A DNA stretch of 64,000 nt from Carnegiea gigantea (lineage: Eukaryota; Streptophyta; Magnoliopsida; Caryophyllales; Cactaceae). The stretch lies in NCBI GenBank assembly GCA_029747015.1, contig JAKOGI010002210.1:62501-126500 (forward strand). Reading direction: 5' to 3'. The notes beneath the pieces were generated by a model. It ran no database searches. It was not told where the DNA came from and saw nothing but the letters and a program-made list of their open reading frames with translations. Position numbers and translations under genes: made by a program. The first letter of the stretch is position 1. Every line of letters begins with the position of its first letter. Shown here piece by piece: positions 53,449-64,000 of this stretch.

Positions 53449-53727
53449 ATGTATTTCCCTTTTCTATTGAGATTGACATGGATGATGATTTGAATTGTCA
53501 GGATCCTCCTGATTTTAATTGAATTTCCACTGAGGATCCTTACCAAGAGTATTTAAGGTGGAGTTTATTGCTCCTACACCGCTTAACATACCCAAGGTTG
53601 AGGCCTATGCTTCTAATGAGTCTGCTATGAGTGATTATTGTAGATTTGCCCACACAGTTCCTTCTTTGCCTCCTATAAAAAAGTTGATGTAGACTTTGAT
53701 TTGTGGATTGAACAAGATGATAGTGGT
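53449..53727 (+). pseudogene. decayed Athila-like pol linker
   Basis: Follows the protease. Readable fragments in shifting frames, no domain. It ends at the left edge of the next inserted element. Confidence 0.5.
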
Positions 53728-55084
53728 TGATTAGAAGAATTTGAATTTTAAATTTATAACCCAAAGTGCAAGGTTTTATCATTGAGTACTTAGGGTGTCG
53801 TCTACTGAGAGTTGGGTTTCAAGTACTAGGATTAGCTAGAGCAACTCAATCTAGGCCAAGAAAGAAGGAAATGAAATCAAACTAATAAAAGCAAAAGAGG
53901 TGGCTTGAGGGTATAGTTTAACCAATTGATGACCTAGATAGTCAAGATGAGTTCTAACCCACCCGACCTCAACTAAAAATGAGAGATGGTCAGTTGCACA
54001 ATTGAAGACCACTCAAGCCCTCTCTCAAGAGTCATGAGCTAGTCTAATTATTCTAACAACCTATTTTCATGAGTTAGTCCAATTAGACCACAGAATCAGC
54101 AACCCTCAGAACTAGCTAAGATCGGGACTATTTTCATGTCCCGAACCTTCCTATCCTTTCTCCTACACTAGCTAATTGACCTCACCTCTCGGCATAACTC
54201 AATCACCTAAAAATATAGATGAAAGCCCTCTCAAATATTTCATCGAACACTTGGCGGGTGTGAGGGAAAACTCTACGTTCTAAGTATAAGTTGGGTGTGG
54301 TTAGACCTAATCTTAACCTAGCCATCAAAAGGATAATCACAATTCAAGCCAACCAAAATCACAACTAAGTAACGACAAAACATAAAAGCCCCAATTTAAA
54401 CCTAAGCTAACAAATAAAGAAACAAACATGAACTAAGAGAATTAATCTAATCTAACAAGGATTAAAACAACTAATGAACACAAAATCATAATAGAAACTA
54501 AATATTTAAGCTAAATATAATCTAAACTAACAAGATTAAATAAGAGGAAGCAAGCACAAATATGAAACAAGGAGAGAGAGAGAGAAAGAAGAAAACTTAT
54601 GGATTGCTTGGATGAATTTGAATCTACAATGTTTGAATCCCAAAAACAACCCAATTAATCCTAATCTACCTACTTTTTTTTTCCTCCTAATGAGCTTTCT
54701 AAGGCTAAACCCTATGCTAAACTAGCCTAAAAATTGCCCAAAATGAACTCCCCCAAAGGTCCCCGGGCCAGCCCCTATTATACTCGAGACAGGAAAACAA
54801 AATAGCAGGTAGCAGCCATGTTGGCGACAACCATCGCCAACTCCTGCCTGGCGGCTGTGTTGGCTTGGGTGCTCTATGGTTGTCGTGCAGTCAATCGGCC
54901 TCCCATCGCATGTTGTTTTGTCTTCTTCTTTTATTCCTTTTTGCTCCTTTTAGTGGCACTTGCTTGGTTGATCTTATTTCCTACAAAAGTAAATAAACGA
55001 GTGAAAATCCTAGAGATTATATTATTGTACGAACCAAAATTAAGTTAAAGAGGCACGTAAAATATGACAAATTAGCGCCTACCA
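53728..55084 (-). repeat. 3' LTR of the second Athila-like element
   Basis: On the minus strand it starts TGGTAGGCGCTAATTTGTC at 55084 and runs about 1.36 kb. The start matches the right-hand copy TGTTAGGCGCTAATTTGTC ending at 62929. The outer edge at 53728 is set by the near-duplicate flank and is less certain. It contains a GA-rich patch (54570-54595). Confidence 0.65.
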
Positions 55085-55100
55085 AATACCCCCACACTTA
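55085..55100 (-). other. polypurine tract
   Basis: The minus strand reads TAAGTGTGGGGGTATT directly before the 3' LTR, preceded by GGATAAGCAAAATA. The AGTGTGGGGG motif is characteristic of Athila relatives. Confidence 0.75.
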
Positions 55101-56151
55101 TATTTTGCTTATCCTTAAGCAAAACAAAAGAAAATCTAGCCTAAGAAGTTAACTCACTATCGTAGAAATCACGGTTGCATTTAGCGTATGCGACAAGCCC
55201 TTTAAACCCCTTGGTTACCCAAGTGGACGAGTAAGGTCTCATGAGAGTTTGCAAAAGATATACCCATAAAATATTTGAAGTATTTTTGGATTTTTTTCAT
55301 AAGCAAAACATATGTACAAGGTAAAAGGGAAAAATATGTGCACATCTAGATCGATTCTATCACCTTAACAACCTAGTTCCCTAGCTATATACAAGCAAAA
55401 TATGCATTCACGACACACATAGGCTATAAATGCATCTCGGCTCTTATTTTTCACTCCACACAACACATGAAATGAATGTAAACCTTGGTGCTCTGTGCAA
55501 GGTGTATTGACTTCCTAATGCTAGGCTAAAACCGGGCAACAGGTCATCTCCACTTGGCTTATGACTTCCTTTATTTTTGCTCCTTTTTTTTCTTTTCTTC
55601 TTTTTGGGTCACTTTTCTCCTTATGCTCCTTCGCCCGGGTAGGCCTTGAACTGCTAGAGGAATAACTTAGTGCATATTCGGGCTTCTTCCCTATTTAGGG
55701 AATTTATTTGGATGTGCAAGGCACATATTGAAGCTCGAATAGAGGTACCATAGTTAAGCTTATTTTTAAACTTCTTGTTTTTCTTATTTTCTTTCTTTTT
55801 CATAATGAAGCCAAAACTGAAAGTCAATTGGCCAAGTAGAATGCCCCCAAACCCAAATTTCAACAAGTAACACCAAAAATCAATGATTAAATGTGCAAGG
55901 TAAGTACAAAACCGTACATGCAAAATGGGGTTATTATGAGAGACCGGAGATCACATTATAGACAAGTGTTCCATCATACATATTCGACCTGTATACAAGC
56001 TAGCAACCAAGCTATCAAAGATCAAAAATCAATCACAACGGCACAAAAGTACCCCTGAAGTTAAGAAGAAAAACTACACAAAAATTAAAAAATTGAAAAA
56101 TTTTTACAAACATAAACACAAAAGGGTATATGACTTCTCCATCCCCACACC
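55101..56151 (-). other. internal region of the second Athila-like element
   Basis: No coding domain is readable. The open frame 55654-55923 is Lys-rich by chance. It ends at the target duplication ACACC of the solo LTR. Confidence 0.5.
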
Positions 56152-59100
56152 TGTAATAGCCCGACCCTAAATTATATTTATTTATTTAATTAAGCCATGT
56201 TATTCATTTTTCACATTTATTTATCTCATTGAATCATCCCAGTTAGAAAAATTCATGTCGGCCCCCACTTTGCAATTCGAGTTTCATTTACTGGATAATT
56301 TCGAAAAAATTGATAGTAGGCCTCAATATTTATGATTTAAAAGATTAAATTATTTTTCATGACATTACATTTAATCTCGAATTTTGGGAAAAAAATTTTT
56401 TTTCAAGCGCGTTCGTTTGAGCTAGTTTTCGAACCCGAGCCCGTTTAAGGCCAATTTTGGCCCTCCAAGACTTGACTCTATTTATTTGCCTAATTACCCT
56501 TAATTAGGTCTAATCTCTACTTAGCAAAAGCTGATTTTTGTGCTTAATTTTTAGCCAAGTATTATCCCTTCAATATACACCAAGTGTTTACAACCAAGTG
56601 ATCAAGCTCTCCTTTCTCTCTCTAGCTTTCTCTCCTCCTTCTCTCTACCCACAGCAGTAGCCCCCTCCCAACCCTATTATGGTGTTTTCCGGCCACTTTC
56701 TGGCCACTCTCTAGCAAGGATTTCAATCCCCAACAACCTCCCTCTATTGGCTACCATCTTCCATCCTCAAAACCATCAAATATCATCTACATCTCCACTT
56801 ATTTCAAACTCAAAGTAAGTGACTTCAATCTTGTTCTTTGAACTTTGGTTTTTACTTCTTGTTTTGGTTATTTTGATGATGGATCATGTTGTTTTTATTG
56901 AATTAAGAATCATCTTGGTGATGGATCATGATGGAGTTGACGCTAGGGTTAGGGTTTTATCTTAATCATGCAAGCTTCATGTTTAAGTGTTGAATTTTGA
57001 TTGTTTTAAATGAGATTTTGTGATCTTTGGTATTGGTAATGAATATCAAGATGTTTATGCTAATTTATATAAGTTAAAGAGTGATTTCAGTGGGTGGTTA
57101 TCTGAAGAAAAGATTACAAATATGTGGTTATTGAGCTATCAATAGACCTGAAATAGGGGCCACTTCGGGATTAAACTGGTACTGTTGGGCACATCCAAAA
57201 TTCATGATTTTTGATGTATGATAGATTGATGAGTTAGCTTTCAATAGGCTTTGGAATTACTCAATTTCGAATTGTGTCGACAAAGTTATGACCAATTTAC
57301 TCAAGACTGTGCAGAATACATTGAAACTGAGAACTGAACTGGAACAGTAATTTTACGGAAAAATTGGTATTGATTGGGGTACTGAAAAATTGTGATTTTT
57401 GGTGTGTGGATAGGTCAATGAGTTACCTTTCAAATGCCTTTTGAATCGCCTTAATCTGACTTCTGTGAAAAAAGTTATGGTCTGACTGCACAGATTGAAC
57501 TGAAATTGTGCACGTTTGTGTTCTACCTTAATTTTATGGACCTTATTATGTGAATCATGCTTTATGTCCTGAATAAAAGTTTTAGTGGACATTATGAGCT
57601 TTTCATATTGGGGTTTTATATCTCAATTGGAGGTGGGAAGTGAAAGAGATGGATTTACTAATGTAGACCATCAAACGGTAACGAGTGAATATAGAAATTG
57701 TGATATTTGAAAATATTTTTAGAAGTTTCTATATAATTATGGGTATTGTAAGGAAATTACAAAATGTAGTGAGTTCAACAAGTTTGTTTATGTATAGAAG
57801 CTTACTTGAGTTTGAAAACCGAATTAAGTGAGCATGAAAATGAAATTTGAGAAGTGGGCACAGTAATTACTCAAGTTAGTGTCTATCAGATCTACTGAGG
57901 TTATTTGAGCTTTTATGAACCTCACAACACCCCTCATAGCATTAAATCTTCTATTATCCATTTCAGAGGCATTAACCATTCTATTATCTATTCAGAAGCA
58001 TCACACCTTCCATTATCCATTTCAGAAATATCAGAAACTCATATTTCATTTATATAAATTAAAATCTTTTTATTATCACCTTAATTATTTTCATTTGGCC
58101 TATTTTGCTTCAATTTATTGTATTTCAAGTTCAATAACCCTAACTTATTTAAATCAGTTCATTTTGGTTTAACTTGTCTTATACTGAATTAAAATCAGTT
58201 TATTATATTGAAATGCACAAGTTATGTATCCCATTTCATTACTCAATTTCTCTTACACATACTTTTACTTACTCAATAATGCGAATAAGGATCATTTATT
58301 GACTACACATACTTACAATAACATTTATGAAATAGAATTGAGGCCTAGTTATCGTTCCCCATTTTGCATAAGTGTTATTAAGTCAGAGTATATTTATCAA
58401 GTCAGACGACATTTATGAAACAACTGACTTATATCAAGTCAGATGACATTTTTAAAGACTTAAGGTACGTGCATTGCCTGTATCTTTAGAAATCAGAGTG
58501 TATTTATCAACGTTATCATATTTTGGTAAGTACATCAATGAATCAGTTTACACAGTAATTTATCAGTTAATTAGTGACCCCATCAGTTATCAGTTACAGG
58601 GCATTGCCCTTCAGTTACCCGTGCAGCTTCAGGCCAGGTCCCCGATCGGCTTGACAGGTGTACACCTATCCATAGATCATAATAGTGTCAAGGGGTTCAC
58701 TATCAGAAAATAATTAGCAATGCAATTTTATATTCATCTCATTCCCTGTTTTGACCTTAAATGAATTACAAAGCGGGCTCAACCAGTGTTCAATGATCAT
58801 TTAACAATTTAGGAATGCATGTATTGAGCTTCGGCTCATAGTTCGAAATGTTTTTCATGTTTTGTTTTAGGCAAATGCTCAGAGTATTGCCCTCATGCCA
58901 GCAAATCAGCTGAAAAGAATAAGTGAAGCAGGGAAATCCGAATGGATCAGAAGTAATGTCGTATATGCATACTTTAAAGTTGTATTTTAAATTCTTCTGT
59001 GGATGAAGATGTAGATTACATGGTGAATTATCTTACTATAGTTTATAAACCTTACATTGGTTAACACTTGATTGTGAATGGATGATCATATGTGAATGTG

Positions 59101-59265
59101 TACAATGGAGGTTATGCTTAACTGTGTTATTTATAACACTTATGTTTCAAGCCTTGTCCTTTTGGACGGCGGTAACGCCCCTATCATTGGATTCATCATA
59201 TTACAATTGAGTGATTTATTAAGAAGAATATAAATAGTGACACATGTTTAATTTGGGGCATTACA
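56152..59265. mobile_element. solo LTR, 3.1 kb
   Basis: The ends TGTAATAGCCCG...GGGGCATTACA form an inverted LTR terminus. A perfect 5-bp target duplication ACACC flanks it (56147-56151 and 59266-59270). It has no coding region, primer site or second LTR, so it is best read as the product of LTR-LTR recombination. The length, the TGTAAT-GCCC terminus and phrases such as TTGAGCTTCGGCTCATAG near the 3' end suggest a Tekay/Del-type chromovirus, but this is from memory of the class only. Confidence 0.82.
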
Positions 59266-59656
59266 ACACCTAACACATGTATACAAAACCAACACCTCCA
59301 AAAAACAAACATGTACAAATCTAACCACCAATCATAAAACACAAATATGCACAAAAAACAAACAAAGGTGATCATAACCATCAATAGGCTCCATAATTTC
59401 CCAAATTTCACCTCAAATTTTATCACCAACAAAAACACTACTTAATATCCACAACTAAATACAACCTAATATCCACAACTAAACAAAAGGAAAAAGAAAG
59501 AAAATAAAAAGAAGGGATAAGAGTGAGAACGATTATACCAGATCGAGTACTGATTATACCCAAACTACACCTCTCTAGGATGGTGCGGTGGAGGTTTGAG
59601 GAGCATCAACCACTCCTCATCATTACTCAGGACTCGCGGTGGCAACTCGGATACCG

Positions 59657-60106
59657 TCAAAGCTTGTAAGAGCTTGTCATGTGACAGTGCATGCATCTCA
59701 GAATAGCGTAATAAGAGAACACTAGTACCCTCTTAAACTTATTAAATGCCATAGAAAAGTCAAAAGCATGATCAAAGAAAGTATTGCACGTGACTTTCTT
59801 AAGCAGATCCTCTAGGTGTGCACAATATGGATCAAATGAGGGTTGAGACTCGCTAAGCTCTCTTAGGGACTCATGAAATGCATGCAAGGGAGAGGAGGTG
59901 GTGGGAAAGAAAGGGGATGAAATGAGGACGAAATCAAGTGATTCGGTGCAAATGGGGTCAATATGTTCAATGCTAGGAGCGGCACCAACCCTCATATCAT
60001 CACTATAATACTCCTCAAAAGAACGCTCTAACAATGCAATATCGCCCAACCAATCAAGCGAATCATCCTCAACACAACTAGCATCACCCCTAAGAAACTC
60101 ACCCAT
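59657..60106 (-). pseudogene. unassigned open frame in the second Athila-like element
   Basis: 149 codons, acidic, with DDSLDWLGDIALLERSFEEY near the start. I do not recognise a domain. Together with 62386-62757 it may be parts of the element's own ORF, separated by the Harbinger derivative at 60315-62306. Other frames here are closed. It could equally be a chance frame. Confidence 0.4.
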
Positions 60107-61053
60107 CTCTAACCCCGTGCACTGAGCTAAAGGGAGCGGAGAAGGAAGTAAGCATAAGACACCCTTAGTAGCGTCTCTAAGGATGGAGCGACGAATAGTA
60201 AAGATGTTAAGGGAGGATCAATCACTTCCACTAGGCCGGTCAGAGGTGAATCAACCATAAAATCAGGCTCTAAGGAAAGGGAAGACTCGCAATCATCATA
60301 GAGACTAACCTCAAGGCCCTGTTCTATTTCGCATTTTTGAGGATTTAGCTAAGAGCTTACATTTCCTTACAGCTTCTTACATCTCCTTATAACTCTTTAC
60401 ATCCTTAACATAATCATTACATCTCTTTACATCTTCTAACATCTCCTTACATCTTCTTACATCTCTTTTTATCTTCATACATTTTCTTATATCCCATATA
60501 GGTTTTTTTATAATATTTATTTATTTTAATTACAAAAATATGTATACTGTTTTAATTATGCTACCATTATACAAAATTTGTGAATATCTTATGAATACAA
60601 CATTTACATAAACATAAAAATATAATATAATGACATAAATAATATTTGAGTTTCAATATGAATAATATATGTTATTATAGATGGAATAAGCGACCATAAT
60701 TTTAAAATTATAATACAAAGATTTTGTTCAGGTTTAAATCTGAAGCATATATGAAAACTGTCAAACGGTGTGCGACGAAAGCATTACAAATATTTCATCT
60801 CTAAGTTTATCCATGGAAATTTTGTTGCTATCATTACACAATCGAACATTTGGTGGTCATTCAAATTTGGTTCCCCTGCTAAGATTGATATGCGTTTGTT
60901 ATGCAGAATAATAAAATTGTGCAGAGTACAACAAGAAACAATTATCTAAAGTTGCTGCTTCTGTCTCATTTGCGGCATTTTGTTGGCCAATTTTTTCCAT
61001 CTCCCCTTAAAGACTTCAAAAGTCCTCTTCACTGTCATTCATAAAGATGAGTG

Positions 61054-61269
61054 TTAATGGTTGAACCGTTCCTTCACTTTCTCAGGTGGGCCAAATTTTC
61101 TAAACTGTGGGATATGACGAAGAGTTTTCTTTCCTATGTACGGAGCTAAATATCCAAGAGTATTTAGATATGCTGAGTCAACCAGATAGTATTTTCCTAA
61201 ACAATTATATGAAATAATTAGAGTTGTATATGACAAAACGAGAATCATCAAGGAATACATTAAGAACAT
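61054..61269 (-). pseudogene. PIF/Harbinger transposase fragment
   Basis: 71 open codons with GKYYLVDSAYLNTLGYLAPYIG, the segment that follows the intron in the complete transposase at 45427 (GKYYLVDAGYPNMKGYLAP). Next comes PPEKVKERFNH, corresponding to the stretch before the catalytic Glu, which is absent. Clearly a relic. Confidence 0.82.
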
Positions 61270-61528
61270 ATCCTCGTGTACCTGGAGAGGGATGAGGAAA
61301 ATTGAACTTAGGTTGAAGCATACTATCTCATAATACTGTCATGTCATGTGCACTCCCTTCTCAACCAATTATATGAAATAATTAGAGTTGTATATGACAA
61401 ACGAGAATCATCAAGGAATACGTTAAGAACATATCCTCGTGTACCTAGAGAGGGATGAGGAAAATTGAACTTAGGTTGAAGCATACTATCTCATAATACT
61501 GTCATGTCATGTGTACTCCCTCCCAACC
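61202..61528. repeat. 164-bp tandem duplication in the Harbinger derivative
   Basis: The unit starting CAATTATATGAAATAATTAG at 61202 recurs at 61366, nearly identical. The differences are a few point changes and small indels (for example ACAAAACGAG against ACAAACGAG). Confidence 0.88.
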
Positions 61529-62385
61529 AACTTTTAAGTAAGTGATCATCATCTCGAATGATACCACAACCAAGGTGTTCCACGTGGTCTGACCTGTACA
61601 TGATCGATAAGCAACACCCGCATCTTCTCTAAGTATTACTTACACATGAGAGTCATCTAATGCTCCTATGCAGTCCTACAAATATAAATTAAACATATGT
61701 TTAACATTTTTGAATTAATGTGCACAGCTATATCATTTATATAAATGGTTCATAAATAAAAAAGTTTTACCTTAAAGTAGGCCAACAGTAAGCCACGGCT
61801 ATCCTCAATTTCTTCAGGAACTGCATTTAACTTAGTTAGTGGTTTAAGTAGTGTTCAAGTGTACGAAATTTTCTTGACAAAATGTATGGGGTTTAATATA
61901 TTTTATTGTTATGTAACTAACTTAGTTAATGGTTTATTTTCAATAAGTTTATTATTTTAATATTATTGTTTCTCATCCAAAACATTCCTTGTAAAAAAAA
62001 TATATTTCGTTTTAATTATATTAAGAAATATTTTGTTTATTGATGGTATCAAATTTTGGTCATAAATATCACTAATATGTCATAATTGTCACAAATTATA
62101 CTATATAACTCTTGAACAATTCAATAACTCCTTACATATATCCTTACAGCTCCTTACATCTTCTTATAACTTCTTGCATCTTCTTACAGCTCCGTGTATC
62201 TTCTTGCAGCTCCTTACACCTTCTTACAACTCCTTACAGCTCCTTACAGCTCCTTACATTTTCTTACAACTTACAGTTGTATGTTATCTGAAAATAGAAT
62301 AGGTTCCAAGTCTAGAGGAAGATGGTCTAGGGTCGGTCTTATGCAATAGACCACACTCCCTCATCTTACCAATAAAACACTCATA

Positions 62386-62757
62386 TCACTCATTCACTAT
62401 CCCTATTACGGCATTAAGTCTAGCATAGCAGTCATTAGAAATATTATAATAGGGATAAGAATTCACATCATAGTCAAAAGATTGATAATAAGAGCACATA
62501 AGAGAAGAATAAGTTTGGAAAACATAGGAAAGGGGGGAAGGGCATACACAAGACTCACAAGCAATCTCGTGGTGCGATTGATTCCAAGCCAAGGACTCAA
62601 ACAAGTTCGACATATCATCGACATCTAAAAAACACAAACCACCATAAAACATGGACTCAAGGGTGGCTCGGGTCTCATGTGTTATCCCCTTAAGCACAAA
62701 GTTGCTGGTTTGGGCGTGTCTCAGTTGTCGTGTAGTTGACCAGCCCCCGTCGCGCAT
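62386..62757 (-). pseudogene. unassigned open frame in the second Athila-like element
   Basis: 123 codons. It starts within the LTR-derived segment and continues into internal sequence (GGLCFLDVDDMSNLFESLAW). No domain recognised. See 59657-60106. Confidence 0.4.
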
Positions 62758-62929
62758 TGCTTTGTCTTCTTCTTTTGTTCCTTTTTGCTCCTTTTCACAG
62801 CACTTGCTTTGTTGATCTTATTATCTACAAAAGTAAATAAAACGAGTGAAAATTCTAGAGATTATATTATTATACGAGCTAAAATTAGGTGAAAGAGGCA
62901 TGTAAAATATGACAAATTAGCGCCTAACA
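62725..62929 (-). repeat. truncated 5' LTR of the second Athila-like element
   Basis: About 205 bp matching 54880-55084. On the minus strand it begins TGTTAGGCGCTAATTTGTC. Homology stops near 62725, where an internal deletion or recombination joined the LTR start to internal sequence. Confidence 0.68.
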
Positions 62930-62939
62930 GTGATTAGCC

Positions 62940-63185
62940 TGATGGACCACGCACTCGGTTTGTTTTGTACACCGATAATATGTTATGGCATAAATTGATG
63001 ATGACGAAGGACCTCAAACTCGAGCTTCTGAGGTGGTACCTTTGGTTGAAGCAATACAATTTTTTGGTTCGCGACATAAATGATGCTCATACTCTTACCG
63101 ATCTTGACCGTATATAGAAGTATGGTCAAGTTCTTGACCTTAAAAGGGCATTTCTTGGGAGGCAACCCAACCCCTTTTTATAGAT
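62940..63185 (+). pseudogene. RNase H C-terminal remnant and post-pol region (outer Athila-like element)
   Basis: Plus-strand reading near 62965-63117 shows LYTDNMLWHKLMMTKDL, then ELLRWYLWLKQYNFLVRDI and a terminal DLDRI before a stop. This is the end of an Athila-type RNase H domain, where the last part usually reads as D-L-SR. It is followed by GGGAGGCAACCC (63158-63169), a hallmark of the sequence after pol in this lineage. RT and integrase are absent. Confidence 0.68.
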
Positions 63186-64000
63186 TTGATTCTTTTTTAG
63201 GTAATTTTTCATAAAATAAAAAAATAGAGTGAAAATAAATAAATAAAAGAGAAAAGAAAGAAGAAAAAGATAAAAAAAAGAAGATAAAAAAACATAAGAA
63301 AAAGGAAAAAAAATGATGGGCATCACGATTCGTATTACCCAAATACAACCCGTGGTGTGCCCACCCAGGAAAAATTAAAAAACCGGTGTCCAGCAGACAC
63401 CACGATCTGGCCGTGGTGCCCCCCACAAACCATTGTGTGCTGCTATGGGCCACGGTCAAGGGTTTTGACTGCGGTGACCATTCCTTTTCCCCCACTTTCA
63501 TCTTCTACCTGGACAAACTCTCTCTCTACCTCCCTCTTTCTCTCTTTAAAACCTCCATTGTTACACCTTCCTTCTCCACCTAATGTCTTCCCATTTTCTC
63601 TCCATTTTCACTCAAAATCTTCCCTTTTCTGTTTATCTTTCACTTTCTCCAACAAATTTTACCTCTTTTCACAATTTCTTCTCCAACCTCATCTCATCTT
63701 CACCCATCCTCCATAACCATCTTCTTCTCTCTCTAATCCTTCCTCTTTTTCACATAAATTTTTCATTTTTCCTTCTTACATCTTATGTTTTAGGTTTTTG
63801 TTTCAATTTTTCTTATATTTTGCACCAATGACACTACCAAGAGACAAAGGAGCATCAAGCAGGTTGGAACATCTAGTCAAGCACCACATTGGCCTCAACG
63901 GACCTACCAAACTTCCACCAATGCTCGAGCCCAAGGTAATATTCCTCATCCTCTTAGTTTAACTAGCCCTAACCATGTTGCTAAATATACTTGCTTGAAT
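63186..64000 (+). other. post-pol region of the outer Athila-like element, to window edge
   Basis: An A/G-rich stretch (63220-63315), then a block with repeated CACGATC/CCGTGGTG words (63340-63475), CT-rich leader-like sequence, and an ATG at 63828 opening MTLPRDKGASSRLEHLVKHH. It could be the small ORF some Athila elements carry before the 3' LTR. The window ends before this can be judged. Confidence 0.4.

Larger units (their letters stand above)
60315..62306 (-). mobile_element. PIF/Harbinger-derived element, 2 kb
   Basis: The ends are GGCCCTGTTCTATTTCGCA and, in reverse, GAACCTATTCTATTTTCAG. CAA flanks both sides (60312-60314, 62307-62309). Both ends carry arrays of CTCCTTACATCTT / CTTCTTACA units. 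It retains a transposase fragment and a 164-bp tandem duplication. It is inserted in the second Athila-like element. Confidence 0.75.
53728..62929 (-). mobile_element. second Athila-like LTR element (minus strand), itself split twice
   Basis: The 3' LTR is at the left (53728-55084). A polypurine tract lies directly inside it. The first about 205 bp of the LTR (about 62725-62929) recur at the far right, as the remnant of a truncated 5' LTR. The outer flanks GTGGT (53723-53727) and GTGAT (62930-62934) match at 4 of 5. Inside are a 3.1-kb solo LTR and a 2-kb Harbinger derivative. The rest holds only broken open frames without pol domains. Confidence 0.65.
43377..64000 (+). mobile_element. Athila-like Ty3/gypsy element, heavily nested, runs off the window
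   Basis: The 5' LTR starts TGATAAGTGC at 43377 and ends CCTATCA at 50154, with a 5.5-kb transposon inside it. Then come a primer site of Asp-tRNA type, gag with a CCHC knuckle, retropepsin, an RNase H C-terminal piece (about 62960-63116) and the post-pol sequence GGGAGGCAACCC typical of Athila relatives. RT and integrase are missing, so the element was internally deleted, decayed, or both. Insertions at 51687-52833 and 53728-62929 split it further. The 3' LTR lies beyond the window, if present. Confidence 0.75.

Overview
This is plant nuclear DNA, most likely eudicot. The evidence is a four-exon lipoyl synthase gene with GT-AG introns, several superfamilies of plant transposable elements, long A/T-rich microsatellites, and no operon-like gene packing. 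I cannot name the species. The only conserved host gene I can support is mitochondrial lipoyl synthase (LIP1) on the minus strand, 20429-27395. Its four exons join in frame to a 390-residue protein carrying both iron-sulfur cysteine motifs. Almost everything else is mobile DNA, much of it nested.

Left third (1-20 kb): non-autonomous DNA transposons. One hAT-like family of about 1.14 kb (family A) has full copies at 930-2451, 8124-9263 and 15409-17425, plus a fourth at 51687-52833. The copies have 8-bp target duplications that are perfect or diverged. Two copies carry an insertion of a second MITE (family B), and one of these also carries a third hAT-like element (16494-16973). A PIF/Harbinger-type family with TGTTCTTTTC-like ends and TAA/TTA duplications (family T) appears as a 219-bp form (7632-7850) and as forms swollen by A/T-only cores (4141-5544, 12036-14972). 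Other elements are a hAT-like 479-bp element (6831-7309), a foldback element (9879-10255), an 808-bp TTA-flanked element (10425-11232) and a CT-rich MITE (19307-19639).

Centre (20-28.4 kb): LIP1. Intron 1 is about 4.7 kb and holds a 46-base C run (G in the transcript), a fresh 58-bp tandem duplication and a decayed ORF with an RNA-recognition-motif signature. A Harbinger-derived element with a piece of transposase sits about 220 bp upstream of the start codon.

28.8-43.4 kb: head-to-tail AT-rich repeats separated by (TA)n, then a decayed Ty3/gypsy element on the minus strand (34630-42032). It has two LTRs, an initiator-Met-type primer site, and gag zinc-knuckle, RT, RNase H and integrase remnants. 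A compound CA/TA microsatellite follows.

43.4-64 kb: one nested complex. A plus-strand Athila-like gypsy element (5' LTR from 43377, Asp-tRNA-type primer site at about 50161, gag, protease, an RNase H end, post-pol region) has been entered by four things. They are a near-complete PIF/Harbinger transposon with both transposase and Myb-like genes (44474-50015), family A copy 4, and a second minus-strand Athila-like element (53728-62929). That second element in turn holds a 3.1-kb solo LTR flanked by ACACC (56152-59265) and a 2-kb Harbinger derivative (60315-62306). All transposon coding regions seen carry frameshifts or stops, so current autonomy is unlikely. Any mobilisation of the small elements would need transposase from elsewhere.
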